A stretch of 64,000 nucleotides of DNA from Paludibacteraceae bacterium (GCA_017417025.1 JAFPZY010000047.1:1-64000); one strand, 5' to 3'. Shown: positions 44,594-53,740, counted from the stretch's first letter. A program made the numbers and translations. Notes: a model not told the origin generated them from the sequence alone.

Positions 44594-45430
44594 ATGAAGA
44601 TCTATGTAATCGGGACAGGCACAATGGCGAAAGGCATAATAAAGGCCTTTGCGCAGAAGATGCCTGTAGTCATGAAAAGCCGCACGCAGGCAAGTTTGGA
44701 CAAGGCAATGGCCTCAATAGAAAAAGGTTACATGAAGCTGGTGGAGAAAGGCAAGATGACCGAAGAGGCAGTCCGCGCCATTCTCGCCAACATCACCACC
44801 ACCACCGACTATGCAGCTTTTGCAGACGCAGACCTCGTAATAGAGGCCGCAGTGGAGGACATGGAACTGAAGAAAGCCGTTTTCCGCGAGCTTGACACTA
44901 TCTGCAAGCCGTCAGCCATCTTCGCGACCAACTCTTCCTCTCTGTCAATCACCGAGATAGCTGCAGCCACCTCCCGTCCGGCACAGTTCATCGGCTGCCA
45001 CTTCTTCAATCCCGCCGACAGGATGGCTCTGGTGGAAGTGATAAACGGGCAACTGACATCAGAAGAAGTAACGAAGACCATCACCGACCTCTGCACGTCC
45101 ATCGGCAAAACACCTGTGCCTGTGAAAGAAGCCCCCGGCTTTGTTGTAAACCGCATCCTCATCCCGATGATAAACGAGGCGGTGGGCATACTGGCAGACG
45201 GCATAGCCTCCGCCGAGGACATCGACAAGTGCATGCAACTCGGAGCGAACCACCCGATGGGCCCTCTTGCCCTTGCCGACCTCATCGGCAACGATGTGAA
45301 CCTCGCCATAATGGAAGTGCTCTACAAAGAGTTCGGCGACCCCAAATACCGTCCCCACCCGCTGCTGCGCAAAATGGTTCGCGCAGGCCTCCTCGGCAGG
45401 AAAACCGGTGAAGGATTTTACAAGTATTAA
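44594..45430 (+). CDS. hbd: 3-hydroxybutyryl-CoA dehydrogenase
   Basis: A 278-residue NAD(P)-dependent dehydrogenase that interconverts acetoacetyl-CoA and 3-hydroxybutyryl-CoA. The dinucleotide-binding motif is [10 protein letters not shown] at residues 5-14. The catalytic His lies in [16 protein letters not shown] and its partner Glu follows 12 residues later, as in the family. [14 protein letters not shown] precedes it. The C-terminal domain contains [15 protein letters not shown] and [13 protein letters not shown]. It lies between crt and bcd in the second block. Confidence 0.95.
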   Translation: MKIYVIGTGTMAKGIIKAFAQKMPVVMKSRTQASLDKAMASIEKGYMKLVEKGKMTEEAVRAILANITTTTDYAAFADADLVIEAAVEDMELKKAVFRELDTICKPSAIFATNSSSLSITEIAAATSRPAQFIGCHFFNPADRMALVEVINGQLTSEEVTKTITDLCTSIGKTPVPVKEAPGFVVNRILIPMINEAVGILADGIASAEDIDKCMQLGANHPMGPLALADLIGNDVNLAIMEVLYKEFGDPKYRPHPLLRKMVRAGLLGRKTGEGFYKY

Positions 45431-45474
45431 TCAAATTGAAAGACAATACTTTCGCCCTATAAAAAACAAAGAAT

Positions 45475-46614
45475 ATGGATTTCAGTTATTCAAACACAGA
45501 AGAGTTGTTCCTGCAGATGATCCGGTCGTTTGCGGAGAACGAAGTAAAGCCATTGGCAGCCGAAGTGGACGAGAAAGAGATGTTCCCCGAGGAGACTGTC
45601 CGCAAGATGGCCAAACTGGGATTGATGGGCATCCCTGTCCCCAAACAATACGGCGGTGCAGGCGGCACAGTGCAGATGTACATAATGGCTGTTGAGGAGT
45701 TGAGCCGCGTATGCGCCACCACCGGCGTAGTGCTCTCCGCCCACACCTCACTCTGCATGTCTCCCATCCTGGAACACGGGACCGAAGAACAGAAGATGAA
45801 ATATCTGCCGAAACTCGCCTCCGGCGAATGGCTCGGCGCTTTCGGTCTGACAGAGCCTAATGCAGGGACAGACGCAGCAATGCAGCAGACGACGGCAGTG
45901 GACGCAGGCGACAAGTGGATATTGAACGGCACCAAGATTTTCATTACCAACGCCGCCAACGCCAATGTGTTCGTCGTAATGGCGATGACAGACAAGTCGA
46001 AAGGAGTGAAAGGCATATCCGCCTTTATAGTTGAACGCGGGTTCAAAGGCTTCTCTATCGGCAAAAAAGAACTGAAGATGGGTATCCGCGGCTCTGCCAC
46101 TTGCGAGTTGATTTTCGAGAACTGCGAAGTGCCCAAAGAGAATCTGCTCGGGCAACCCGGCGAAGGCTTCAAGATTGCGATGAAGACCCTTGACGGCGGA
46201 CGTATAGGAATTGCATCACAGGCACTTGGCATTGCACAAGGCGCTATGGACGAGACAGTTAAATACACCAAAGAGCGCAAACAGTTCGGCAAATCGATAG
46301 CCCAATTCCAGAACACACAGTTCAAGATGGCCGACCTGAAGACCAAAGTGGAGGCAGCCCGTCTGCTGGTTCGCAGCGCAGCCTGGAAAAAAGACATGGG
46401 TCTGCCCTATTCAGTGGACGCAGCCATGGCCAAACTCTATGCAGCAGAAACAGCGATGGAGGTGACAACAAAGGCAGTTCAGTTCCACGGCGGCTACGGC
46501 TACACACGCGAGTATCCCGTTGAGCGCATGATGCGCGATGCAAAGATTACAGAAATCTACGAAGGCACTTCCGAAGTGCAGCGTATGGTTATTGCCGGCA
46601 AACTTTTCAAATAA
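45475..46614 (+). CDS. bcd: Butyryl-CoA dehydrogenase (acyl-CoA dehydrogenase)
   Basis: A 379-residue flavoprotein that reduces crotonyl-CoA to butyryl-CoA with electrons from EtfAB. It has the acyl-CoA dehydrogenase signatures GAFGLTEPNAGTDA near residue 123 and QFHGGYGYTREYPVERMMRD near 336-355. The catalytic Glu is near residue 363 in IYEGTSEVQ. The length is that of clostridial Bcd. etfB and etfA follow directly, so the three form a Bcd-Etf complex gene set. Whether it bifurcates electrons to ferredoxin is inference. Confidence 0.94.
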   Translation: MDFSYSNTEELFLQMIRSFAENEVKPLAAEVDEKEMFPEETVRKMAKLGLMGIPVPKQYGGAGGTVQMYIMAVEELSRVCATTGVVLSAHTSLCMSPILEHGTEEQKMKYLPKLASGEWLGAFGLTEPNAGTDAAMQQTTAVDAGDKWILNGTKIFITNAANANVFVVMAMTDKSKGVKGISAFIVERGFKGFSIGKKELKMGIRGSATCELIFENCEVPKENLLGQPGEGFKIAMKTLDGGRIGIASQALGIAQGAMDETVKYTKERKQFGKSIAQFQNTQFKMADLKTKVEAARLLVRSAAWKKDMGLPYSVDAAMAKLYAAETAMEVTTKAVQFHGGYGYTREYPVERMMRDAKITEIYEGTSEVQRMVIAGKLFK

Positions 46615-46620
46615 GGAGGA
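46613..46620 (+). promoter_or_regulatory. Strong Shine-Dalgarno site of etfB
   Basis: AAGGAGGA ends 6 bases before the etfB ATG (46627). Such a full anti-SD match is rare in this window, where most start codons are preceded by A-rich sequence. Confidence 0.85.
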
Positions 46621-46626
46621 CATATT

Positions 46627-47406
46627 ATGAATATTATAGTTTGTGTAAAACAAGTTCCCGACACCACCGAGATAAAGATAGACCCTGTAAAAGGAACCCT
46701 CATCCGCGACGGTGTCCCCTCAATTATGAACCCCGATGACAAAGGAGGTCTTGAGCTGGCTCTCCGCATGAAGGAGACAGAAGGAGCCACAGTAACAGTC
46801 GTTTCCATGGGTCCCCCACAGGCCGACCGCATGCTTCGCGAGGCTCTTGCCATGGGTGCCGACCGTGCCATTCTGCTCAGCGACCGCCGCTTTGCCGGCG
46901 CTGACACCCTCGCCACATCATACGCCCTGGCAGGGTGCATACGCACACTTGACTACGACCTGATTATCGCCGGCCGCCAGGCCATAGACGGCGACACCGC
47001 GCAGGTGGCTCCGGAAATGGCCCAACACCTTGACCTGCCGCAGGTTTCATACGTCATTGACGCAAAAAAGACCGACAAAGGGTTCATCGTCAAGAAAGAG
47101 AACGAAGATTGTGTACAGACTCTGGAAGTGGAAGGCAAGTGCGTGCTCACAGTGTTGGCTTCAGCCTTCAAAGCACGCTACATGACCGTAGCCGGCATAA
47201 TAGACGCTTACAACCGCGAAGTGGAAGTCTGGTCTGCCGACCAGATTGACGTGGAAGAGAGCAAACTCGGACTAAAAGGCTCGCCGACCAAGGTGCACAA
47301 ATCATTCCCGAAATCGCTGAAAGAACCCGGCGAGGTGTTCGAACTGAGCGAAGAAGAGGCAGTTGAGCTCATCGTAAGCCGCTTGAAAGAGAAACACATA
47401 ATCTAA
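46627..47406 (+). CDS. etfB: Electron transfer flavoprotein, beta subunit
   Basis: A 259-residue ETF beta subunit. The N-terminus MNIIVCVKQVPDTTEIKIDP, the stretches LIRDGVPSIMNPDDKGGLE and AGADTLATSYALA, and IIAGRQAIDGDTAQVAPE are very close to what I know of EtfB from clostridial Bcd-Etf complexes, the group that includes electron-bifurcating members. It accepts electrons from NADH and passes them through EtfA to Bcd. Its start is preceded by a strong Shine-Dalgarno site and it lies 12 bp after bcd. Confidence 0.95.
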   Translation: MNIIVCVKQVPDTTEIKIDPVKGTLIRDGVPSIMNPDDKGGLELALRMKETEGATVTVVSMGPPQADRMLREALAMGADRAILLSDRRFAGADTLATSYALAGCIRTLDYDLIIAGRQAIDGDTAQVAPEMAQHLDLPQVSYVIDAKKTDKGFIVKKENEDCVQTLEVEGKCVLTVLASAFKARYMTVAGIIDAYNREVEVWSADQIDVEESKLGLKGSPTKVHKSFPKSLKEPGEVFELSEEEAVELIVSRLKEKHII

Positions 47407-47411
47407 GGAGG
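47405..47411 (+). promoter_or_regulatory. Strong Shine-Dalgarno site of etfA
   Basis: AAGGAGG lies 7 bases before the etfA ATG (47419) and overlaps the etfB stop codon. With the etfB site it is one of only two canonical Shine-Dalgarno sequences I noticed in the lysine cluster. Confidence 0.85.
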
Positions 47412-47418
47412 TATCACT

Positions 47419-48432
47419 ATGGAAAAAGAATATAAAAACGTATATGTCTTCGCCGAGCAACGCAACGGCGTGATTCAAAATGTGGCATACGAACTCCTCG
47501 GCAAGGCCAATGACCTCGCCTCCGAACTCGGCCAGAAAGTGGTGGCAGTTCTCCTCGGCGACGGCATAGCCGACAAAGCACAGGATCTCATTGAGATGGG
47601 AGCCGATGATGTGGTTGTTATCGACCGTCCGGAGTTAAAAGACTATCTAACCGAGCAATACACTCAGGCAATGAGCCAGCTCATTGACCATTGCGCGCCC
47701 CGCATAGTCCTGTTTGGAGCAACAACCATCGGCCGCGACCTGGCACCACGCCTTGCCTGCCGCGTAAAAAGCGGACTGGTGGCAGACTGCACCAAACTCA
47801 CCATTGAGCCTGACAAAGACGGCAACCTTGATTTCTTCTCCACCCGCCCTGCTTTCGGCGGTAATCTCATGGCGACTATTGTCTGCCCGACATCGCGTCC
47901 GCAGATGTCAACCGTCCGCCCCGGCGTAATGCAAAAACGCACCCGCGAGGTAGGTAAAAAAGGCAATATCCAGCGCTTCGAGCCGACATTTGACGCATCG
48001 AAATTCAAAGTCCGCCTCATCGAGACCCAGATGAACGACAACAAAGTAGCAGACATAAGCAACGCCAAGATTCTTATCTCCGGCGGACGCGGCGTTCATG
48101 ACAAAGAGGGCTTCCAGAAACTGCAGGCTCTCGCCGATGTGATGGGCGGCATGGTGTCTTCGTCGCGTGCAATGGTGGATGCCGGCGTAATGGACCACGC
48201 CTACCAAGTGGGACAGACGGGCAAGACCGTGCGCCCGAACCTCTATATGGCCTGCGGCATCTCCGGTGCCATACAACACCTTGCAGGCATGGAGGAGTCG
48301 CACTACATCATCGCCATCAACAAGGACAAGTACGCTCCCATCTTCTCAGTTGCCGACCTCGGCATCGTGGGTGACCTGCACAAGATTGTGCCCATGCTCA
48401 CAGAGAGAATAAAGAAAGAGATGGAGAAATAA
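47419..48432 (+). CDS. etfA: Electron transfer flavoprotein, alpha subunit
   Basis: A 337-residue ETF alpha subunit. The N-terminal half has the ETF alpha/beta fold (VFAEQRNGVIQNVAYELLGKA). The C-terminal FAD-binding domain contains ILISGGRGV near residue 215 and the signature GQTGKTVRPNLYMACGISGAIQHLAGM near 270-296, with INKDKYAPIFSVADLGIVGD after it. It ends the cluster; a hairpin that may be the terminator follows 21 bp later. Confidence 0.96.
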   Translation: MEKEYKNVYVFAEQRNGVIQNVAYELLGKANDLASELGQKVVAVLLGDGIADKAQDLIEMGADDVVVIDRPELKDYLTEQYTQAMSQLIDHCAPRIVLFGATTIGRDLAPRLACRVKSGLVADCTKLTIEPDKDGNLDFFSTRPAFGGNLMATIVCPTSRPQMSTVRPGVMQKRTREVGKKGNIQRFEPTFDASKFKVRLIETQMNDNKVADISNAKILISGGRGVHDKEGFQKLQALADVMGGMVSSSRAMVDAGVMDHAYQVGQTGKTVRPNLYMACGISGAIQHLAGMEESHYIIAINKDKYAPIFSVADLGIVGDLHKIVPMLTERIKKEMEK

Positions 48433-48453
48433 GAGTCTGTCATTTTTCATAAA

Positions 48454-48489
48454 AAGAGAGTGTGTCAAGAGTTGTTGTCACACTCTCTT
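48454..48489 (+). terminator. Hairpin after etfA, probable cluster terminator
   Basis: aagagagtgtg (48454-48464) pairs perfectly with cacactctctt (48479-48489) around a 14-base loop. The sequence behind it is T-rich but lacks an uninterrupted T-run. It lies in the 271-bp gap before the next promoter. Confidence 0.6.
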
Positions 48490-48651
48490 GTATTCTTCTG
48501 TGATTTTTATTGCTCCACATGTGCCTATAACAAGCAGACACAAAGAGTCTGCACAATTGTGAAACACGGCGAAACTGCGATACTAAAACAGGAAATCAAG
48601 ACAAGCAGCTTTCCCAAATATCCCTTTTTATTTTCTTTATTGCCACAAGAT

Positions 48652-48682
48652 TTGTGTGTGTCTGAAAAATCACGTATTTTTG
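48652..48682 (+). promoter_or_regulatory. Promoter of the fatty-acid-synthase-like locus
   Basis: TTG at 48652-48654, 20-bp spacer, TATTTTTG at 48675-48682. The acyltransferase start codon lies 21 bp downstream. No further promoter of this type was seen before the LolA-like gene, so the nine genes are probably one transcript. Confidence 0.78.
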
Positions 48683-48703
48683 TAACCATTTTGGATTTAA
48701 TTT

Positions 48704-50032
48704 ATGACCGAAAAGAAATATATTGCAGGCCCCGGCTATAGGCTTTACAAGCGCTATGTGCGATTCATGAATGAAAAACTCATGTATCGGCATATATATT
48801 ATCTGGGCAAAGAGAACCTGCCGGCATTGGGGGAACCATGTATGATTGTTTCTTGCCATCAAAATTGCGCAAACGACCCGCTGAATATGCTGCTTGGGCT
48901 TGAGAACGAGAGCCATCCGTATATTATTGCGCGCGGCAACGTATTCTCATGGCACCCGCTTATTACAAAATTTTTCTTGTGGCTTGGTATGCTGCCTGCT
49001 TTCCGGCTGAATTATGACGGTCAGGAATCATTAGGCAAGAACGAAGAAACAATACGTATATCCGGAGGCAAAATGATAGAAGGCAACCGCCTTGTAATGT
49101 ACCCCGAAGGCACTCATCAGAACAAGCACTGGTTAGGAGAATTCTCATTCGGCTATACCCGCCTGGCATTTCAGACAGCAGAAAAAGACAATTTCCAACA
49201 CGATATACAGATTGTGCCGAGTGCACATCATTATGCTGATTATTTCGAGTTGCAGACCGACGTATTAATCCGTTTCGGGACTCCCGTTTCTTTGGCCCCA
49301 TATTACGAGTCGTACAAGACTAAGCCCCGGACCGCCCAACGCGAAGTGAACAAACTTATACGCGGGCAGATAGAGTCAATGATGCTTGACATACGCGATC
49401 TGGAGCATTATGAAGAGATAGAGTGGCTACGCAATAGTGAATTTGCCAATCGCTTCTGCCTAACAATGGGGAAAAATCCAGATTATCTGCCGGATAAGTT
49501 AGATAGTGACAAGATTCTTTGCGAAAAGATACAATCCACCGATGAGTTCTGGGATGAGATACGCAATATACACCGCGAGGAGGAAAATCTAGGCATCCGC
49601 GACACAGATATAGCCGCCGCGACAGGATGGACTCTGACCATTCTAAACATGCTGGTGCAAGTTCTGCTGCTGCCGCTATGGATTGTGTCTCTCTATCCAA
49701 ATATTTTCCATTACAATATTCACCGTCCGTTTATGAAAACGGACAGGATGTTCACCAACAGCTGGCGTTTTATTATCCCGGTGGTCGTTGGAGTTCCGTT
49801 TTTCTTTATACTGACAGTACTGGTTTGCGGTCTCGCATGGGGCTGGTGGTGGCAATCCGCTGTATGGATGTTTCTGGCGACATATCCGCTGGCACTTTTC
49901 GCTTTCTACTACTGGAAATGGCTGAAGCACACACGGCAAAGCCTGAAAATACTATGCCATAAAGACCGTATAGACAGTCTGAAAGCACGAAGAGAAAACA
50001 TATTTGAAAACATTATGAACAAGATACAATGA
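48704..50032 (+). CDS. PlsC-like acyltransferase with C-terminal membrane region
   Basis: A 442-residue protein. The N-terminal 230 residues are a glycerol-phosphate/lysophospholipid acyltransferase-type domain with the catalytic SCHQNCANDP near residue 50 (His-x5-Asp, as often seen in Bacteroidota members), and MYPEGTHQNKHW near 131 as the EGT motif. The C-terminal part has three hydrophobic segments near 310-330, 350-375 and 383-400. In aryl-polyene and flexirubin loci such an enzyme attaches the finished acyl chain to a lipid. It is the first gene of the locus and overlaps the ketosynthase gene by 4 bases. Confidence 0.85.
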   Translation: MTEKKYIAGPGYRLYKRYVRFMNEKLMYRHIYYLGKENLPALGEPCMIVSCHQNCANDPLNMLLGLENESHPYIIARGNVFSWHPLITKFFLWLGMLPAFRLNYDGQESLGKNEETIRISGGKMIEGNRLVMYPEGTHQNKHWLGEFSFGYTRLAFQTAEKDNFQHDIQIVPSAHHYADYFELQTDVLIRFGTPVSLAPYYESYKTKPRTAQREVNKLIRGQIESMMLDIRDLEHYEEIEWLRNSEFANRFCLTMGKNPDYLPDKLDSDKILCEKIQSTDEFWDEIRNIHREEENLGIRDTDIAAATGWTLTILNMLVQVLLLPLWIVSLYPNIFHYNIHRPFMKTDRMFTNSWRFIIPVVVGVPFFFILTVLVCGLAWGWWWQSAVWMFLATYPLALFAFYYWKWLKHTRQSLKILCHKDRIDSLKARRENIFENIMNKIQ

Positions 50033-51252
50033 TGAGAAGAGTAGTTATAACAGGCATGGGCATCTGGTCATGTCTCGGCAAATCGTTAGACGAAGTTCGC
50101 GACTCGCTCTATAACGGCAAGTCAGGAATCATACTTGATCCTGTGCGTAAAGAGATGGGGTTCCGCTCCGGTTTGACCGCTAAAGTTGATATTCCGGATT
50201 TGAAGGGGATTTTAACCCGTTCCCAACGCGCTTATATGCCAGAACAAGCTAAATATGCATATTGTGCGACAGTAGAGGCTCTGCGGAATGCGGGAATAGA
50301 CCAGGATTATCTGGACAAACATGATGTCGGGCTAATGTATGGCAACGACTCCGCAGTTGATCCTGCTGTAAGAGCCGTAGATACCATCCGCGAGAAACAC
50401 GACACCACCTTATGCGGCTCAGGTGCTATTTTCCAGTCGATGAACTCAACGGTTACGATGAACCTGGGCACTATATTCCGTTTGCGCGGCATCAACCTGA
50501 CTGTCAGCGGAGCATGCGCCAGCGGAGCACATGCTATCGGTCTGGGCGCACTTCTGATTCAAACAGGTCTGCAAGATATGGTTGTATGCGGCGGAGCGCA
50601 GGAAGTGAATCCGTTCTCCGTCGGATCTTTTGACGGCATCTCCGCATTTTCTATCCGTGAGGATGCTCCGGAAAAAGCCTCACGCCCGTTTGACAGAGAC
50701 CGCGACGGTTTGGTGCCAGGAGGAGGAGCGGCTACGGTTATCATAGAGGAATACGAACACGCTGTAAAACGCGGAGCACCTATTATAGCAGAGATCCTGG
50801 GCTATGGTTTCTCTGCCAACGGTGACCATATTTCCTCACCCAATGTGGAAGGACCGAGCAAGTCGCTCCGTATGGCTATTGAACGCTCAGGAGTAAATAT
50901 TGACGAAATAGGATACATCAATGCCCACGCTACATCCACACACGTAGGAGACACCAACGAAGCCAAAGCGATATATAATGTTTTCGGGGACCGCCGGATA
51001 GAGGTAACCTCCACAAAATCACAAACCGGACACGAGATGTGGATGGCCGGAGCAAGCGAAATAATCTACTCTATGCTAATGATGAAGAATGACTTCATAG
51101 CAGCTAACATAAACTTCGAGAACCCGGACGAAGACAGTGCCAAGCTACTCATTCCTAACAGACGCATAGAAAAGCATTTTGACACCTTCCTGAGCAACAG
51201 TTTCGGGTTCGGAGGCACTAATGCCACACTTATTGTAAGAAATATTAAATAA
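50029..51252 (+). CDS. Beta-ketoacyl-ACP synthase (FabF-like)
   Basis: A 407-residue condensing enzyme. The catalytic triad is complete: Cys163 in SGACASGAHAIG, His300 in NAHATSTHVGD and His335 in KSQTGHEMWMAG. SNSFGFGGTNATL near the C-terminus is the family glycine-rich loop. It extends an acyl chain on the ACP encoded next to it. No chain-length-factor partner lacking the active Cys is present nearby. Within this cluster it probably serves a specialised lipid or polyene rather than bulk fatty-acid synthesis, since a dedicated exporter follows. Confidence 0.93.
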   Translation: MMRRVVITGMGIWSCLGKSLDEVRDSLYNGKSGIILDPVRKEMGFRSGLTAKVDIPDLKGILTRSQRAYMPEQAKYAYCATVEALRNAGIDQDYLDKHDVGLMYGNDSAVDPAVRAVDTIREKHDTTLCGSGAIFQSMNSTVTMNLGTIFRLRGINLTVSGACASGAHAIGLGALLIQTGLQDMVVCGGAQEVNPFSVGSFDGISAFSIREDAPEKASRPFDRDRDGLVPGGGAATVIIEEYEHAVKRGAPIIAEILGYGFSANGDHISSPNVEGPSKSLRMAIERSGVNIDEIGYINAHATSTHVGDTNEAKAIYNVFGDRRIEVTSTKSQTGHEMWMAGASEIIYSMLMMKNDFIAANINFENPDEDSAKLLIPNRRIEKHFDTFLSNSFGFGGTNATLIVRNIK

Positions 51253-51259
51253 TTATATT

Positions 51260-51499
51260 ATGGAAAAACAAGAATTAATTGAAAAAGTGAACTCTGTACT
51301 GGCAGAGGAGTTTGAAGTGGAAGAATCCATCATTACCCCTGAAGCAAACATCAAAACAACACTGCAGCTTGACAGTTTGAGCCTTGTGGACATGGTTGCA
51401 CTGATTGAAAGCGAGTTCGGTGTGAAAATTTTACCGGCAGACCTCGCAAAAGTGCAGACCTTTGAAGCTTTGTATGACTACTTGGCTGAACGGGTGTGA
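51260..51499 (+). CDS. Acyl carrier protein
   Basis: A 79-residue acidic helical protein with the phosphopantetheine attachment site Ser39 in LQLDSLSLVDMV. It lies 7 bp after the ketosynthase gene and overlaps the first hotdog gene by 4 bases (GTGA). The size is normal. A dedicated ACP inside the locus supports a separate synthase line. Confidence 0.94.
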   Translation: MEKQELIEKVNSVLAEEFEVEESIITPEANIKTTLQLDSLSLVDMVALIESEFGVKILPADLAKVQTFEALYDYLAERV

Positions 51500-51918
51500 T
51501 TTTTCGCGGAGAAGAAATATATCAACTAATCCCGCAACGTCCGCCTATAGTTATGGTGGACGTTGTGTGGTCTGCCACTGAGACGGAAGCAGAAACGGGG
51601 CTGACGATTGCGTCAGATAATATTTTCGTAAAAGACAGTCTGTTCAGCGAACCGGGGTTGATTGAACATATTGCACAGTCGGCTGCTGCCTTTGCAGGAT
51701 ACGGAACATTCGCACGAGGGGAGAGTCCGAAGTTAGGATATATCGGTGAAATAAAAGATTGCATTATAAACTGTTTGCCTGAGGTTGGAAGCGAGTTAAG
51801 GACTCATATACAATTGGTTATAGAAGTGGGCAGCATACGTCTTATAAAAGCAGAAGTACGTGTTGGTGAAAAGATTGCGGCTACATGCCAGATGAAGATT
51901 TTTCTGAAGGATGATTGA
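51496..51918 (+). CDS. Hotdog-fold dehydratase-like protein, first copy
   Basis: A 140-residue protein of the FabZ/FabA-like hotdog type. It has IPQRPPIVMVDVV near residues 12-24, LFSEPGLIEHIAQSAAAFAGYG near 49-70 (the His-containing central helix) and a C-terminal sheet region. Similar proteins are annotated as beta-hydroxyacyl-ACP dehydratases in aryl-polyene clusters. It starts at GTG 51496, overlapping the ACP stop codon. The next gene encodes a second, different hotdog protein, so the two may form a heterodimer or act on different substrates. Confidence 0.82.
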   Translation: MIFRGEEIYQLIPQRPPIVMVDVVWSATETEAETGLTIASDNIFVKDSLFSEPGLIEHIAQSAAAFAGYGTFARGESPKLGYIGEIKDCIINCLPEVGSELRTHIQLVIEVGSIRLIKAEVRVGEKIAATCQMKIFLKDD

Positions 51919-52279
51919 TGACTATTTTACCATATTGCGTTGTTCTCCCGACAGCCGTCTCAAAGGCAAGGTCCGCGTCAGGTTGAATCCGGATTGCACA
52001 GTGTATGCCGGTCATTTCCCGTCCGAGCCGGTTTCTCCCGGAGTATGCAACATAGAGATGGTCCGCCAATGTGCAGAACTGGTTCATAATCATACGCTGC
52101 GTATCAACAGTATCAAGCAATGCCGTCTGACAACCCTTATGACACCGCTTTTACATCCACAGGCGGATGTAAACATTGATATGCAGGCAAAAGAAGACGG
52201 GTATTACAGGCTTGTTGCCGCCATCGGCGAAGGAGAGAGCGTGTATTTGACGCTTAAGGCAGACGTAAGCGATGTCTGA
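51911..52279 (+). CDS. Hotdog-fold dehydratase-like protein, second copy (FabZ-like)
   Basis: A 122-residue hotdog protein. The motif GHFPSEPVSPGVCNIEMV near residues 34-51 matches the catalytic loop of FabZ/FabA dehydratases with His35. It overlaps the preceding gene by 8 bases and the FAD oxidoreductase gene by 8 bases. It could be the true dehydratase of the locus, while the first hotdog protein may be a partner or thioesterase. Confidence 0.82.
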   Translation: MIDDYFTILRCSPDSRLKGKVRVRLNPDCTVYAGHFPSEPVSPGVCNIEMVRQCAELVHNHTLRINSIKQCRLTTLMTPLLHPQADVNIDMQAKEDGYYRLVAAIGEGESVYLTLKADVSDV

Positions 52280-53729
52280 ACGGGTAGTGATTATAGGAGC
52301 AGGATTAGGAGGACTGCAATGTGCCTATATCCTTGCGAAGAACGGTATGCAAGTCACCGTTCTGGAGCAAGACATCCATATTGGCGGCTGTCTTCAGACA
52401 TTCCGCCGCGGCACTACTCTTTTTGACACCGGTTTTCATTATGTAGGAGGACTGCGTGAAGGCGAATCCCTGCATCCGCTATTCCGCTATTTCAATCTGC
52501 TGCACCTACCCTGGCAGATGCTGGATGAGGATTGTTTCGACGAAGTCGTCATAGGAAAACGCCGTTTTGCGTATGCTACAGGACACGAGAGATTTGCCGA
52601 GACGTTGGCTGCCGCATTTCCGGCAGAAAGGGATTCTTTACGCACATATACGCACTTTCTGAAAGAGGTTGGCAATCACATTTACGATGCTTTCCTACCT
52701 CGCGAGGCGGCTGATTTCTACTCATCTTCGCTATTTGCACGCTCTGCTTATGAATATTTGACCAACACCATCCGCGACCCGTTGCTCAGACAGGTGCTAT
52801 CAGGAACATCGCTGAAGATGGAGCTTAACAGAGACACTCTGCCTCTGTATGTCTTTGCCCAGATCAACAACTCATACCTGCAAAGCGCATGGAGACTGCG
52901 TGGAGGCGGACAACAGATTGCCGACAGCCTGGCTGCAAACATCCGCTCAATGGGAGGAGAACTTCGTATGGGAACTCCCGTTACAGATATAGAGGAACAT
53001 GAAGGCAAGGCTGTGGCAGTACACACCGGAAACGGAGAACGGATAGAAGCAGATATTGTCATTGCCGATATCCATCCGCAGGAGGTATTGCGCCTCTTGG
53101 CAGATTGCCCTTCGGTACGTAATATCTATAAGCGGCGGATACAGTCTTTAGAGGATACATGCGGCATGTTTACAGCCAATATACGCCTCAAAAGCGGCAT
53201 ACTCCCATATGAGAACAAGAATATATTCGTCCATCGTCCGGATGCCGACTTGTGGCATCCCGTTACAACACAGACCGACAGTGTCATGATCAGTTTCTAT
53301 CCGGACAAGGATGCGATTGACCTGCTTACACCCATGCGTTGGGCGGATGTCGCCAAGTGGGCGGACAAACCGCAAGGATGGAGAGGGGAGGACTACGTAG
53401 ATTACAAAAAGCAGAAGGTGGAACAATGTCTGCAGCTTATTGAACATCGCCTGCCGTCATTGCGCAGTGCTATAGACCATATTTACACCTCGACACCGCT
53501 TACGTATTATCGTTATACGCATACGCATGAAGGCTCCGCTTTCGGCATTAGGAAAGACTGGCGCTCGCCGCTAACCACTGTACTTACTCCCAAAACACCT
53601 CTACACAACGTGCTGCTCACAGGGCAAAACCTTAATCTCCACGGATTGCTCGGTGTCTCTATGACATCGGTCTTCACTGCAGCACAAGTGATTGGTTTTG
53701 AAACTATAACTAAAGAGTTGAACACTTAA
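52272..53729 (+). CDS. CrtI-like NAD(P)/FAD-dependent oxidoreductase
   Basis: A 485-residue flavoprotein of the phytoene desaturase/retinol saturase family. The FAD-binding Rossmann motif VVIIGAGLGGLQCAYILAKNG is at about residues 4-24 and is followed by the Glu of VLEQD and the GGCLQTF loop. The C-terminus has the family LLTGQNLNLHGLLGVSMTS segment near 457-475. In polyene and flexirubin-type loci such enzymes modify or desaturate the chain. No carotenoid synthase genes are near, so a carotenoid substrate is unlikely. It is 11 bp before the ketoreductase gene. Confidence 0.87.
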   Translation: MSERVVIIGAGLGGLQCAYILAKNGMQVTVLEQDIHIGGCLQTFRRGTTLFDTGFHYVGGLREGESLHPLFRYFNLLHLPWQMLDEDCFDEVVIGKRRFAYATGHERFAETLAAAFPAERDSLRTYTHFLKEVGNHIYDAFLPREAADFYSSSLFARSAYEYLTNTIRDPLLRQVLSGTSLKMELNRDTLPLYVFAQINNSYLQSAWRLRGGGQQIADSLAANIRSMGGELRMGTPVTDIEEHEGKAVAVHTGNGERIEADIVIADIHPQEVLRLLADCPSVRNIYKRRIQSLEDTCGMFTANIRLKSGILPYENKNIFVHRPDADLWHPVTTQTDSVMISFYPDKDAIDLLTPMRWADVAKWADKPQGWRGEDYVDYKKQKVEQCLQLIEHRLPSLRSAIDHIYTSTPLTYYRYTHTHEGSAFGIRKDWRSPLTTVLTPKTPLHNVLLTGQNLNLHGLLGVSMTSVFTAAQVIGFETITKELNT

Positions 53730-53740
53730 AACAACAGAAT

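Noticed and set aside
52272..53729. Carotenoid phytoene desaturase
   Set aside because: The family match is real, but no phytoene synthase or other carotenoid gene is nearby, and the neighbours are fatty-acid-type enzymes.
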